From contig JAUZPB010000035.1 in assembly GCA_030706145.1 (NCBI GenBank), positions 1 through 37,582 of the forward strand: a stretch of DNA of 37,582 nucleotides, in the 5' to 3' direction. Source of the stretch: Bacteroidota bacterium (GTDB lineage: Bacteria > Bacteroidota > Ignavibacteria > Ignavibacteriales > SURF-24). The notes below the pieces were generated by a model that saw nothing but the letters and a program-made list of their open reading frames with translations, was not told where the DNA came from and did no database searches. Below, piece by piece: positions 8,950 through 17,836 of this stretch. The stretch's first letter is position 1. The number at the start of each line of letters is the position of its first letter. A program made the translations under genes and the position numbers.

Positions 8950-9837
8950 ATGGCAAAAGTAACAGCAAATGGAATTCAAATTGAGTATGATACTTTTGGA
9001 AACAGTTCATCCCCTGCACTGTTATTAATTGCTGGGAATGGTGCTCAGACGATCTTTTGGGATGTTGAATTCTGCAAATTACTAGTAAATAAAGGATTCT
9101 TTGTAATTCGCTTTGACAACCGTGATGCAGGTCTTTCGACAAAATTTGACGAAGCGGGGATTCCAGACTTTCAGGCTGCAGTTAAAGCTTTGATGGAAGG
9201 GAAGCATGTTGAAGCAGCATATTCCCTTGAAGATATGGCAGATGATGCCATTGGTTTGCTTGAAGCTCTAGGCATTGAAAAAGCTCATATCTGCGGCGCT
9301 TCGATGGGAGGTATGATAGCGCAGATTATTGCTTACAGGTATCCAAGACATGTCTTGAGTCTAACTTCAATAATGTCGACTACAGGAAATCCCAATCTTC
9401 CGCAGGGGAAACCGGAAGCAATTGCCTCTGTATTGATGCCGGCGCCAAAGGAACGAAATGCATATATTGAGCACAACATAAATATATGGCGGAAAATCTG
9501 GAGTCCAGGATTTCCGTTTGAGGAAAAAATGGCCCGAACTTTTATGGAAAAGAGCTATGACCGCTCATACTATCCAGAAGGAATGATACGTCAAAACATA
9601 GCCATTATACTAAATGGTGACAGAAGAAAATCACTTTCGACCATTAAAGTTCCAGCACTAGTAATTCATGGAGCTGATGATCCGCTTATACCCGTTCAAG
9701 GTGGGAAAGATACAGCACAGGTAATACAGGGAGCAAAATTATTAATAATTCCTGGGATGGGGCATGATCTGCCCAAAGAGGTTTGGGAGATGATAGTTGA
9801 AGCAATTTCAAAGAATGCTATCCGAGCCAGCGATTAA
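8950..9837 (+). CDS. Alpha/beta hydrolase
   Basis: A cytoplasmic 295-residue alpha/beta-fold hydrolase without signal peptide. The oxyanion region is LLLIAGNGAQ (24-33), followed by FDNRDAGLST (55-64). The nucleophile elbow is GASMGG with S118, the acid is probably D244 in HGADDPLIP, and the histidine is H272 in GMGHDLP. Overall spacing and the NRDAGLS and GASMGGMIAQ segments resemble the aclacinomycin methylesterase (RdmC)-like group, but the substrate is unknown. AAGGAG lies upstream of the ATG. It follows the alpha-galactosidase on the same strand with about 125 bases and a hairpin between, so it is probably a separate transcript. It converges on the small minus-strand gene at 9907. Confidence 0.85.
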   Translation: MAKVTANGIQIEYDTFGNSSSPALLLIAGNGAQTIFWDVEFCKLLVNKGFFVIRFDNRDAGLSTKFDEAGIPDFQAAVKALMEGKHVEAAYSLEDMADDAIGLLEALGIEKAHICGASMGGMIAQIIAYRYPRHVLSLTSIMSTTGNPNLPQGKPEAIASVLMPAPKERNAYIEHNINIWRKIWSPGFPFEEKMARTFMEKSYDRSYYPEGMIRQNIAIILNGDRRKSLSTIKVPALVIHGADDPLIPVQGGKDTAQVIQGAKLLIIPGMGHDLPKEVWEMIVEAISKNAIRASD

Positions 9838-9856
9838 AGAAAAATTGGGGAATTAT

Positions 9857-9899
9857 GGTCTCAGAATACATTGAACATAAGGCTTTGTATTCTGAGACC
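9857..9899. terminator. Long perfect hairpin between convergent genes
   Basis: GGTCTCAGAATACA (9857-9870) and TGTATTCTGAGACC (9886-9899) form a perfect 14-base stem with a 15-base loop. It sits between the stop codons of two convergent genes, 20 bases from one and 7 from the other, and probably ends transcription from both sides. Neither side has a clean T-run next to the stem. Confidence 0.6.
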
Positions 9900-9906
9900 T
9901 TACGAC

Positions 9907-10215
9907 TTATTTGTTTTTCCTATTACTCATATATTGCTGTAATCCTTTGCTCAGATCCTCCTGATTCATAACAGGTGTTAAAATGACATCAGCATTTAAT
10001 TCGGTAAAAAGAGGTTCTGCAATTGCAGGCATCTGAGATGAATCTTTCAGATCGAAAACAAAATAAGCTGTCCTCTTGCCATTTTCAGTCGCGAAATAAG
10101 CAGCTTCTGGTTTTATCATATCAACAACTGATTTAATAGTTTTGTCCAGAATTCCATCTCTTAGTGCCCTGTTACCGGCTTCAACATCCATAATTGCTCT
10201 CATTAATGTACGCAT
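9907..10215 (-). CDS. Small uncharacterised protein, possible ferredoxin-like fold
   Basis: A 102-residue soluble protein with no signal peptide. Its sequence (MRTLMRAIMDVEAGN..., then KPEAAYFATENGKRTAYFVFDL, then MPAIAEPLFTELNADVILTPVMN) alternates strands and helices like a small dimeric alpha/beta barrel. I recognise it as resembling conserved hypothetical proteins of about 95-105 residues in Bacteroidota and Actinobacteria, sometimes listed near DUF3303, but I cannot confirm the family. GAAAGGG lies upstream of the ATG. No function is assigned. It is transcribed alone and converges on the hydrolase at 8950. Confidence 0.75.
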   Translation of the reverse strand: MRTLMRAIMDVEAGNRALRDGILDKTIKSVVDMIKPEAAYFATENGKRTAYFVFDLKDSSQMPAIAEPLFTELNADVILTPVMNQEDLSKGLQQYMSNRKNK

Positions 10216-10447
10216 TTTTTATACCCTTTCGTTTAGTTATACGTGGCTTATTGATTTGTAAAAATAGAGCATCTACATTAAATTTTTCGAAGTAATATTA
10301 CGAAATATCACCTCTGATGAGATTTATTTCCTAACAGTTACTTTAAGGTAATAAGTTTTCGAAGATCAACATTTTCAACATCAAATTATTTGCCTGAATT
10401 TTTAAGCGCTTTTTGAAATCCGAATTGAAAAATGATACGTACATTAA

Positions 10448-11692
10448 TTAGTGTTCAGGCGTGGCCCAAAACAAACTAGCGTTATTTGTATTATAAGTGA
10501 CGAACCTTGTTTTTTTAGTTTCATCGGTTACAACATCTGGTTTTTGTTTAAAGTATTCTACGGGCAGGAGTTGTATATAGCTGATTAGCTTTCCATCCTC
10601 TTTAGTTTCGTAATTATATTCACTACTTACGGGGCATTCCAAGCGGTAAAGATTTTTTGTCATATAGCTTAAAAGATATCCATCTTTTGTCTGTGAAGTC
10701 ATATGGTTCCAATTGGCATCTGGATTTATTATTAAAGTGCTTCCACTAATTATTCTTTGACGAACCTCTTCTATGCCCAGAAGTTCGCCCTTTTCATTCA
10801 TAACATATGCATCAAATGTTGGATCAATCCAAATCCATTTTTTTAGTGAAGGTACATAAACCATATTGATAACGTGACAATCCGGATCGATAAGAAGACT
10901 ATCTTTTGGCAAGCATGTAACAAAACGAGATTTAAATCCCATAGCCAAATAACATTCATTTAACACTATTGCAAGTCCCCGGCAGTTTAGTCCTCTTTTC
11001 TCTTTTTTACAAATGTTCAGCATACTAAGAGCATTTCTTTCATCGGGATTTGAATGATTACCATCATGGGGGACTGTATTATGCAGCCAGTGCATAAGAC
11101 TAATAATCTTTGAAATATCATTTCCACTTCCTGCAAGAGAATCCAGATTAAGAGTTTTGCGCAAAGATATTAGCTTAGGATTATCATAAGCCTGGTAAGT
11201 AAAGTGTGGCAATTCTCTCTTATCGTTGTTATTATATTTTTCTGCGTTTTTCAGTATATATTCATAGTCACCAACAGAACGAATCCTGGAGACAAGCATA
11301 AGAAAATCTTTATCTTCGTGTAAAATATTAAAATCGGAGTCTTTTAATATGTGAGTGTAATTGATATATCCGTTTTTAATTGCGTTATCAATATTTGTAA
11401 GAGCTTTTTCTTTATTTCCAAGCAGTGAATGTAAACAAGCAAAGTTATAATAAAAATTAGCAATAGCAGACTTGTAATTTATCTTACTGTCGTCCTTAAA
11501 GGAGTTATACCTGGAAATGGCCTCGCGCATAGCAGCACTATACTTTGCTGTATCTCTTTGCTTATAGGCATCAACAAGTAATTTGTTTATTTGTGTAAAG
11601 TAATTTTCATCATCAGTCTTATCTTTGGGTTGTCCTGAAACCATAACTGAACTGAATAATAGTATTGGAATCAGAAAGTGCAGAAACTTCAT
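10448..11692 (-). CDS. Secreted transglutaminase-like protein
   Basis: About 414 residues with an N-terminal signal peptide (MKFLHFLIPILLFSSVMVSGQ). Residues about 25-150 are helical and TPR-like, with NFYYNFACLHSLLGNKEKAL typical of a tetratricopeptide hairpin. Residues about 190-300 are a transglutaminase-like cysteine peptidase fold: RGLNCRGLAIVL holds the presumed catalytic C237, DCHVINMVYV holds H273, and WIWIDPTFDAY holds D290. The Cys-His-Asp set is complete, so it may cleave or cross-link peptides or proteins in the periplasm; the substrate is unknown. An upstream in-frame ATG at 11740 would put 16 residues ahead of the signal peptide. I prefer the ATG at 11692, which has GAAGGA upstream. 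The next gene on the strand (11776) is 83 bases upstream and may be co-transcribed. Confidence 0.8.
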   Translation of the reverse strand: MKFLHFLIPILLFSSVMVSGQPKDKTDDENYFTQINKLLVDAYKQRDTAKYSAAMREAISRYNSFKDDSKINYKSAIANFYYNFACLHSLLGNKEKALTNIDNAIKNGYINYTHILKDSDFNILHEDKDFLMLVSRIRSVGDYEYILKNAEKYNNNDKRELPHFTYQAYDNPKLISLRKTLNLDSLAGSGNDISKIISLMHWLHNTVPHDGNHSNPDERNALSMLNICKKEKRGLNCRGLAIVLNECYLAMGFKSRFVTCLPKDSLLIDPDCHVINMVYVPSLKKWIWIDPTFDAYVMNEKGELLGIEEVRQRIISGSTLIINPDANWNHMTSQTKDGYLLSYMTKNLYRLECPVSSEYNYETKEDGKLISYIQLLPVEYFKQKPDVVTDETKKTRFVTYNTNNASLFWATPEH

Positions 11693-11775
11693 TAATAATA
11701 GTCCTTCTTTTGTTATAAACAAAAGGTTAGACTTAGGCAATAATGAAATGGTTGTATTACAAAATACAAAAAAAA

Positions 11776-12258
11776 TCAGGGGGTTCCTTGAATAGTATGC
11801 ATTAACAAATTTTTTAGTTGAAACTCGTGTCTTTTGGGGTGCATTACCGCATGCTCAAGCATAGCCTCTATGCAATAATCAGCCCCCCAGTTGGATTTGT
11901 ATACTTTATCAAAAAATTTAGATTCTTCAACTAAAGCCAGCGGGCGCTTCCACCTTTCAATCAGGTGATCGATATAGTTTTCGGCTTCATTTTCAATTAC
12001 TTCTATGCTTGGGAGCTGGTTTATCATAGGATCCTGTAGTTCAAGCTTTTGGCATATCCATCTCATATATCCGCCAGCAGAGCGTAAAACATGGAAAAGG
12101 AGTGTTTCTAAGGACTCATAATCCGGATCATCAGTTTCAGGAAGTCTTATTTCCCTTTCCTTTGCCTGCTTCCATACATTAAAAAAAGTCTTGATATTTT
12201 CTTCATGCAGCTGCACGAGAGCATTAGCACCTTTGTATATGTATATTTGACTTTTCAT
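11776..12258 (-). CDS. DinB-like helical bundle protein
   Basis: A 160-residue, mostly helical cytoplasmic protein. It has the histidines expected of the DinB/YfiT superfamily of putative metal-dependent enzymes: H56 in LLFHVLRSAGGYMRW and a cluster EHAVMHPKRH (H136, H140, H144), which would bind a divalent metal in a four-helix bundle. Some members are thiol S-transferases, but most are uncharacterised and no activity can be assigned here. Weak ribosome binding site (AGGT) before ATG. It is upstream of, and on the same strand as, the transglutaminase-like gene. Confidence 0.65.
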   Translation of the reverse strand: MKSQIYIYKGANALVQLHEENIKTFFNVWKQAKEREIRLPETDDPDYESLETLLFHVLRSAGGYMRWICQKLELQDPMINQLPSIEVIENEAENYIDHLIERWKRPLALVEESKFFDKVYKSNWGADYCIEAMLEHAVMHPKRHEFQLKNLLMHTIQGTP

Positions 12259-12425
12259 TTAATACCTAACTTTTGATACTCTTAATATTTATAATATTGA
12301 ATTCCAGTTTAAATTAACATGAGTTTTTAATATGAGTACGGACAATTTTTCCAGCTAGTTTTCAATTATAATAATATTTTCATTTAATATTGCATAGGTG
12401 TCAAAACTACAATCTTCAAAATAAG

Positions 12426-13061
12426 TCAAAGCAGACTTACTATTGCAATTACTCCAGCAATAAATATCAGTATACCTGCAATTTTATTTGCAAGGCGAAG
12501 TTTTGGCAAATCGAATTTAGCTCTAAAGAATCTAATAGCTGCAGTAAGGACTACAAACCACAAAAATGATCCTGTAAAAACACCACTAACAATCGACAAG
12601 GCATAAATATGATTTTTCTCATTTGCCAGGCCAATTGTAGAGAAAAGAGCAAGAAAAGCAAATATTGTTATTGGATTAGTAAGAGCAATTACAGTAGAAG
12701 TAATATAAGACTTAAACAGTCCATTACTTTGCACCTGAACATTTGGATCCTTAGGTTGAGCGCGGAATGTTTTATAGCCCAGGAAAAACAAAATTATTCC
12801 TCCAATAAGGCGAATCCAAAACTGTTCAAGAATTAAAAGGTTGGAAATTACAGTAAGGCCAAAAGCAGCAACCGAGCTATAAAACAGGTCACCTGTCGAG
12901 GCACCAAGGCCAATGATCAGTCCGCGCAATTGTCCCTCAGCAAGAGTCTCACGAATGCACATTACAGTAATAGGTCCAATTGAGATAGTCATTGCCAGAC
13001 CTATAAGAATACCTTTAAAGAAAAAAATTAAAAACATGTAGTTATCCCAAAAGCCATACAT
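12426..13061 (-). CDS. LysE family amino-acid exporter/translocator
   Basis: A 211-residue inner-membrane protein with about six hydrophobic helices, the length and layout of the LysE/RhtB family that exports amino acids or other small metabolites. The diagnostic N-terminal segment GLAMTISIGPITVMCIRETL (21-40) contains the conserved G-P, and SYITSTVIALTNPITIFAFLALF matches the central N-P-x-x-x-F motif. Start choice is uncertain: ATG at 13061 has no clear ribosome binding site, and a second ATG at 13037 (residue 9) would begin directly at the first membrane helix. The exported substrate cannot be predicted. It stands alone between gene-poor spacers. Confidence 0.85.
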   Translation of the reverse strand: MYGFWDNYMFLIFFFKGILIGLAMTISIGPITVMCIRETLAEGQLRGLIIGLGASTGDLFYSSVAAFGLTVISNLLILEQFWIRLIGGIILFFLGYKTFRAQPKDPNVQVQSNGLFKSYITSTVIALTNPITIFAFLALFSTIGLANEKNHIYALSIVSGVFTGSFLWFVVLTAAIRFFRAKFDLPKLRLANKIAGILIFIAGVIAIVSLL

Positions 13062-13277
13062 TTAATGCCAAATGCATATTTGTTACAAAAACTAAATTTA
13101 TTTTCCAGTCTTAAAATAATTATTATTCCAAATATTTGTGCAGGATTAACTTAAAAATAATCACGCAGAAATCAAGGATCAGAAGTTCTGACTTAATTCA
13201 AAACACACTTCATTTTATTAACCAAAGTAATTGTCTTATAATACATAATCAGGGAAGCTTCTTTTATTGAATGTATT

Positions 13278-13871
13278 TTAACGAGACAATGGAAAGTTTG
13301 ATTTTTCTCTAAATGGGGGATTGATAACATCTTTAGTTATTTCATCCAGCCAATCTACAAGCTCGGTTGCATTTTTTGATGTGTTATAATAAGACAAGTC
13401 GCCAGTAACTTTTAGTTGAACTTCACGATAAGTATTGCTTTTGACGTCATAAATGTAGCCGCTATGCACATAAGCCCCCATATCAGCTCCGGTACCAAGA
13501 GTGTCGCTATAAGTATTCAAAGGAACATTGTACAGGTCACCTAGTTTTTTTACAGCTATAGCTGGACTTATGTTTTTAATGAATTTTTTATTGAAGCTAA
13601 ATTTTATATCCAGATCCCGTTCGGTTATATTCACTCCATATCTATGAAATATTCTTAGACTATCCCGGGATAGAGTATCTGTTGGACTTACCTGATAAGA
13701 AAACATATCTCCATTTTTGTCAATATAAATTCCACGCAGAGTAAAGCCCCATGCATAATTTACGTAATAGACATCGAATAAATATTTTTGCTCTGGTGGA
13801 ACAGATTCAAATATTTCGCATCCTAAAAGTACAAAGCAAAGGGACAAGACCATCAGTCTTAGAGTATTCAT
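13278..13871 (-). CDS. Putative lipoprotein of unknown function
   Basis: A 197-residue protein with a lipoprotein signal: MNTLRLMVLSLCFVLLGC, where C18 would be lipidated after cleavage at the L-L-G-C lipobox. The mature part is mixed alpha/beta with many aromatic residues (YYVNYAWGFTLRGIYID) and no motif I recognise. AGGAG lies four bases before the ATG, which makes the start secure. It is probably anchored in the outer or inner membrane facing the periplasm. It lies downstream of the P-type ATPase on the same strand, about 180 bases apart, and is probably a separate unit. Confidence 0.75.
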   Translation of the reverse strand: MNTLRLMVLSLCFVLLGCEIFESVPPEQKYLFDVYYVNYAWGFTLRGIYIDKNGDMFSYQVSPTDTLSRDSLRIFHRYGVNITERDLDIKFSFNKKFIKNISPAIAVKKLGDLYNVPLNTYSDTLGTGADMGAYVHSGYIYDVKSNTYREVQLKVTGDLSYYNTSKNATELVDWLDEITKDVINPPFREKSNFPLSR

Positions 13872-14050
13872 TTTATCTCCTAAAATATCTATTACTTAAA
13901 TGCCAGGCCTGCATTTAGTATTTTGCAATAATAAAGTAGATTATTTTTGGAAAATAAAAAAGTTAATTTATATATACGCCATCATTTTATCGGACAAAAT
14001 AAGGCATACGTGAAATGTTAATATTATTCCTGTTAACACAAGGAATTACA

Positions 14051-16624
14051 TCAGTAGCGGAGATCTTTAACTTTATTAAGATTGATTATTAACTTTATTA
14101 TTTCAGTAAAAGCAATACTTGCAAATGCAGCAAGCAAACAAGCTAGTAAATCATCAAGATGAAGATAAGTAAAAAGAAATAAATTATTAACACTTGGGAC
14201 AAACAGGGCAATTAAAAGGAAAGAAACTGCAAACAGTACTATCCAGTTAAATGCCACATTTTTCTCAATCAGCAAATGAAACATATCAATACTCCAGGAA
14301 CGGTTGCTTAGTATAAGTCCAAGGTTAGATAGTATCAGGGTAGTAAAGGCCATTGCGCGCGCTTCACTCTGGCCCTTATTTCCATAAATAGTGACAAAAT
14401 AAACTGCCATTGAAGCCAGCAGAACAGCAATTCCCTGAAGGAGGCTGAACAATACATTTTTCCTTCCAAATAGAGGCTCGTTTACTTTACGCGGAGGGCG
14501 GCTAAGCAGATCCTTTTCTTCCTTTTCTGCTTCAAATACAATTGAGCAGGCAGGGTCAATTATCAGTTCAAGAAAGACAATATGTACAGGAAGAAGAATA
14601 AGATCCTTACCAATAAAAAGCGGAAGGAGTGATAAGCCAGCAATAGGAACATGAATAGAAATAATATAAGACATAGCTTTTTTTAAATTATCATAGATTC
14701 TTCTTCCCATTTTTACAGCACCGACAATTGAAGAGAAATCATCATCTAAAAGGACCAGAGAAGCGGACTCTCGGGCAACATCGGTTCCTCTTTTACCCAT
14801 TGCAATTCCAATATGTGCAGACTTTAAGGCCGGGGCATCATTTACCCCATCGCCTGTCATTGAGACAATCTCGCCTATTGATTTAAGTGTATTTACAATT
14901 TTTAACTTTTGTTCCGGTACAACACGGCAGAAAATATTAGTTTCTTTTATTCTTTGAGCAAGTTCCTCCTCATTCATTTCTGATAGTTCCTGACCAGTAA
15001 TGACTTTTTCCCAATTTTTGAGGCCAATTTTCCTGGCTATGTTCTTTGCAGTTCCAGGATGATCTCCTGTAATCATAATTATTCTGATGCCAGCCTTATA
15101 TGCCTCCTCTATAGCCTGGGGAACAGCGGGTCTTGGTGGATCAGCAAAACCAATAAATCCAATAAACTTAAATTCAAAGTCGTGCTGATTGACAGGCAGA
15201 TCCTTTATGTCATATATAGCATTTGCAACTCCGAGGACACGCAAACCTTCGCTACTCATTTTATCGACGACATCTGACAAACATTTTTTTTCTTCAGAGG
15301 AAAGATGGCAAAGATCAACTATTGCCTCTGGAGCTCCTTTAGATGAAATAGTAAATTGCTGCCTGCTCTCAGATTTCCAGACATTGGACATTGCAAGAAG
15401 CTCTCCGGAGAGTGGATATTCTTCAACTAATTGCCAGAGGTTATGCAGGTGTTCAGTACCACTTAGCTTAAGTTCACCCAACGTTTTAAGTGCTTTTTCC
15501 ATAGGGTCAAATGGATCTTTGCGGCTTGCAAGTATACCGTACTCGACTAAAGCGTGGAAAGTTTCCGGAATGGGATTCGACTCAAATTCATTATTCCCCA
15601 GATATTTGTCTGAAGCATAGAGCTTCGCAATTTCCATTTTGTTTAGCGTAAGAGTCCCGGTTTTATCGACACATAAAACTGTAGAAGCTCCAAGAGTTTC
15701 AATGGCAGGTATTCTTCTTGTAAGAACGTTGTGTTTTGAAATTCTCCAGGCACCTAAAGCCAGAAAAATAGTAAGTACGACCGGGAATTCCTCTGGAAGA
15801 ATGGCCATTGCCAAGGTAAGTCCTGCAAGAAGGCCCTGTAGCCATTCACCTCTAATAAGTCCAATAATTAAAACAACGACAATACATAATGAAGCACCTA
15901 TTATTGCAATATTTTTTACAAGTTTTCCAATTTCTTTTTTTAGCGGTGTTGCTTCAATTTCTATACTACCAATAGCCTTACCGATTTTGCCTAATTCAGT
16001 AAATTGCCCTGTTTTTATTACTCTTGCAATAGCCTGTCCCTGGACAATCATAGAGCCGGAATAAATAAAAGGCTGGTCATCCCCACCAGGCGTTCCTAAA
16101 AGTGGTGGTATTTCTAACTTTGGATCAATGTTTGATTTTCTTACAGGGACCGATTCACCGGTTAAAAGTGACTCATCAGCGCTCAAGTTAATTGACTGCA
16201 GAACTGCAGCATCGGCAGGGACTCTATCTCCCTCATTAATTACAATAATATCGCCTGGAACGACTTCCCTGCCTGCAATTCTTTTTTCAAGACCATCTCT
16301 AATTACTAATGCACGTGGGCTTGACAGGTCTCTTAGTGCTTCAAGAGCATTTTCAGTTTTTCTTTCCTGAAAGAAAGTAATAGTCATTATTATAAAAACG
16401 AAACCCAAAAGCAAAAATGCCTCCTGAATATCACCCAATAGTAAATAAAGGGTGCCACAAGAGACCAGCAAAATAAACATAGGTTCTTTTATCACTTCAA
16501 AAGCTATATCAACTAACCTTCTCTTTTTTCCAGAGGGAAGTTCATTAAAACCATTTTTTTGCAACCGTTCAGCAACTTCAGTAGAAGAAAGGCCAGGAAA
16601 AGCTGATAGATCAAAACTTTTCAT
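14051..16624 (-). CDS. P2-type cation-transporting ATPase
   Basis: An 857-residue P-type ATPase. The actuator domain has LTGES (154-158). Phosphorylation is at D320 in DKTGTLT. The nucleotide site has KGAPE (429-433). Hinge motifs are TGDHPGTA (519-526) and TGDGVNDAP (590-598). Ten hydrophobic helices and an N-terminal cation-ATPase domain (SSTEVAERLQKNGFNELP) place it in the P2 class with Ca2+, Mg2+ and related pumps. The ion-binding helices are non-standard: M4 has PEEFP (277-281) instead of PEGLP, and M6 has ELIIDPACSIVFE (686-698) instead of the SERCA N-x-x-T-D, so I do not call it a calcium pump. A GTG two codons upstream (16630) is possible, but ATG at 16624 with GAGAG upstream is preferred. 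No regulator is adjacent. Confidence 0.88.
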   Translation of the reverse strand: MKSFDLSAFPGLSSTEVAERLQKNGFNELPSGKKRRLVDIAFEVIKEPMFILLVSCGTLYLLLGDIQEAFLLLGFVFIIMTITFFQERKTENALEALRDLSSPRALVIRDGLEKRIAGREVVPGDIIVINEGDRVPADAAVLQSINLSADESLLTGESVPVRKSNIDPKLEIPPLLGTPGGDDQPFIYSGSMIVQGQAIARVIKTGQFTELGKIGKAIGSIEIEATPLKKEIGKLVKNIAIIGASLCIVVVLIIGLIRGEWLQGLLAGLTLAMAILPEEFPVVLTIFLALGAWRISKHNVLTRRIPAIETLGASTVLCVDKTGTLTLNKMEIAKLYASDKYLGNNEFESNPIPETFHALVEYGILASRKDPFDPMEKALKTLGELKLSGTEHLHNLWQLVEEYPLSGELLAMSNVWKSESRQQFTISSKGAPEAIVDLCHLSSEEKKCLSDVVDKMSSEGLRVLGVANAIYDIKDLPVNQHDFEFKFIGFIGFADPPRPAVPQAIEEAYKAGIRIIMITGDHPGTAKNIARKIGLKNWEKVITGQELSEMNEEELAQRIKETNIFCRVVPEQKLKIVNTLKSIGEIVSMTGDGVNDAPALKSAHIGIAMGKRGTDVARESASLVLLDDDFSSIVGAVKMGRRIYDNLKKAMSYIISIHVPIAGLSLLPLFIGKDLILLPVHIVFLELIIDPACSIVFEAEKEEKDLLSRPPRKVNEPLFGRKNVLFSLLQGIAVLLASMAVYFVTIYGNKGQSEARAMAFTTLILSNLGLILSNRSWSIDMFHLLIEKNVAFNWIVLFAVSFLLIALFVPSVNNLFLFTYLHLDDLLACLLAAFASIAFTEIIKLIINLNKVKDLRY

Positions 16625-16891
16625 AAACACTCTCAGAGCATTTTACTTGACAATAGAAGCATATATTATATATAAATTTTAATCAAATTTAATTGAGAAT
16701 TACAATGGAAAAATGACCTTTATTTAGTACTATCCCTTTCCCATTGCCTGCATAAGCAAAGAAGATTTTATTGGCAGCACTTCCAGGTTGGCCGGAGAAA
16801 ATATTATTGAATAATTCTATTGCATGTAACCTTTGTGGAATAATTTGGTCAAAAATACCATACAGATAATTTTTACTAAAAAGGTATTATT

Positions 16892-17800
16892 ATGAGAAGA
16901 GCAGCTTGTTTATTTTTGTTATTCATCTCGCTAAGTACATATTCACAGACAAGGCATATAATAACATCAGACAGCACAGATCTGTTCATTGAAGTAAAAG
17001 GCAGTGGTACACCATGTTTATATATTCATGGCGGGCCTGGTTCAGGGAGTTACTGGTTAGAAAAGTTTTTTGGTTCTTTCCTGGAGAAGCATTTCCAAAT
17101 GATATATTTGGATCAGAGAGGCACGGGCCGTTCAAAAAGTCCAAAGGATATGAATTTTTCAATGGATAGAATGGTAGAGGATTTTGAAGAAGTACGATCG
17201 GCCCTGGGAGTAAAAGACTGGATAATATTAGGACATTCATTCGGGGGAATACTGCAGATGGGATATGTTCATCGTTTTCCAGAAGCCATAAAGGGCATGA
17301 TAATGGTTGATTGTTCATTGAATATGAATGAGAGCCTTAATGATAGCTGGATACCAAAGGCATGTAAATTGCTTAATATAACCGATACAGCGCCTTATTT
17401 AGATAAGTCAATTTCTCCAGCTAAGAGATTAGAGAAGATTATACCAGAGCTTCAGAAAAAAGATCTTTTCTGGAAAATGGCGTTTAAGAGAAAAGAAAGT
17501 GAAGAGAAGATGGACAGGACCTATAGTGAGATCCCAAACTGGAATAATGACTTGAGTGAAAATGCAATGACAAGAGCAGAATATTTTGAAGACTATAAAA
17601 AATTCACTTCGGATATTAAAACACCTGTTTTATTCTTTTATGGAACAAACGATTGGATGATTGGACCAAAACATTATAAGGGAGTGAATTTTCCTAATAT
17701 GCAACTAAGCAAATGCGATGGCGGGCACATTCCATTTTTAGAAAACCAAAAGGATCTGGAAAAAGCCATTAGTATATATCTTAAGAAGTATAATTTTTAG
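16892..17800 (+). CDS. Secreted alpha/beta hydrolase, proline iminopeptidase-like
   Basis: A 302-residue alpha/beta hydrolase with a signal peptide (MRRAACLFLLFISLSTYSQ). HGGPGSGS (46-53) is the oxyanion motif typical of prolyl iminopeptidases (family S33), followed by YLDQRGTGRSKSP (72-84). The nucleophile is S116 in GHSFGG, the acid D254 in GTNDWMIG and the histidine H279 in GGHIPF. It may remove N-terminal residues from peptides in the periplasm, but S33-like sequences also include esterases. AAAGG lies seven bases before the ATG. It converges on the hydrolase gene at 17837 with only 36 bases between. Confidence 0.85.
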   Translation: MRRAACLFLLFISLSTYSQTRHIITSDSTDLFIEVKGSGTPCLYIHGGPGSGSYWLEKFFGSFLEKHFQMIYLDQRGTGRSKSPKDMNFSMDRMVEDFEEVRSALGVKDWIILGHSFGGILQMGYVHRFPEAIKGMIMVDCSLNMNESLNDSWIPKACKLLNITDTAPYLDKSISPAKRLEKIIPELQKKDLFWKMAFKRKESEEKMDRTYSEIPNWNNDLSENAMTRAEYFEDYKKFTSDIKTPVLFFYGTNDWMIGPKHYKGVNFPNMQLSKCDGGHIPFLENQKDLEKAISIYLKKYNF

Positions 17801-17836
17801 CCAATTAGTTTACATTGTTTTCGCACGGCCATAACC

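Noticed and set aside
11693-11740. Upstream ATG extending the transglutaminase-like protein by 16 residues
   Set aside because: It would place residues before a standard signal peptide, and the internal ATG has a good ribosome binding site.
15189-16064. Plus-strand frames of about 140 codons inside the P-type ATPase gene
   Set aside because: They lie antisense to strongly conserved ATPase motifs and show no coding features of their own.
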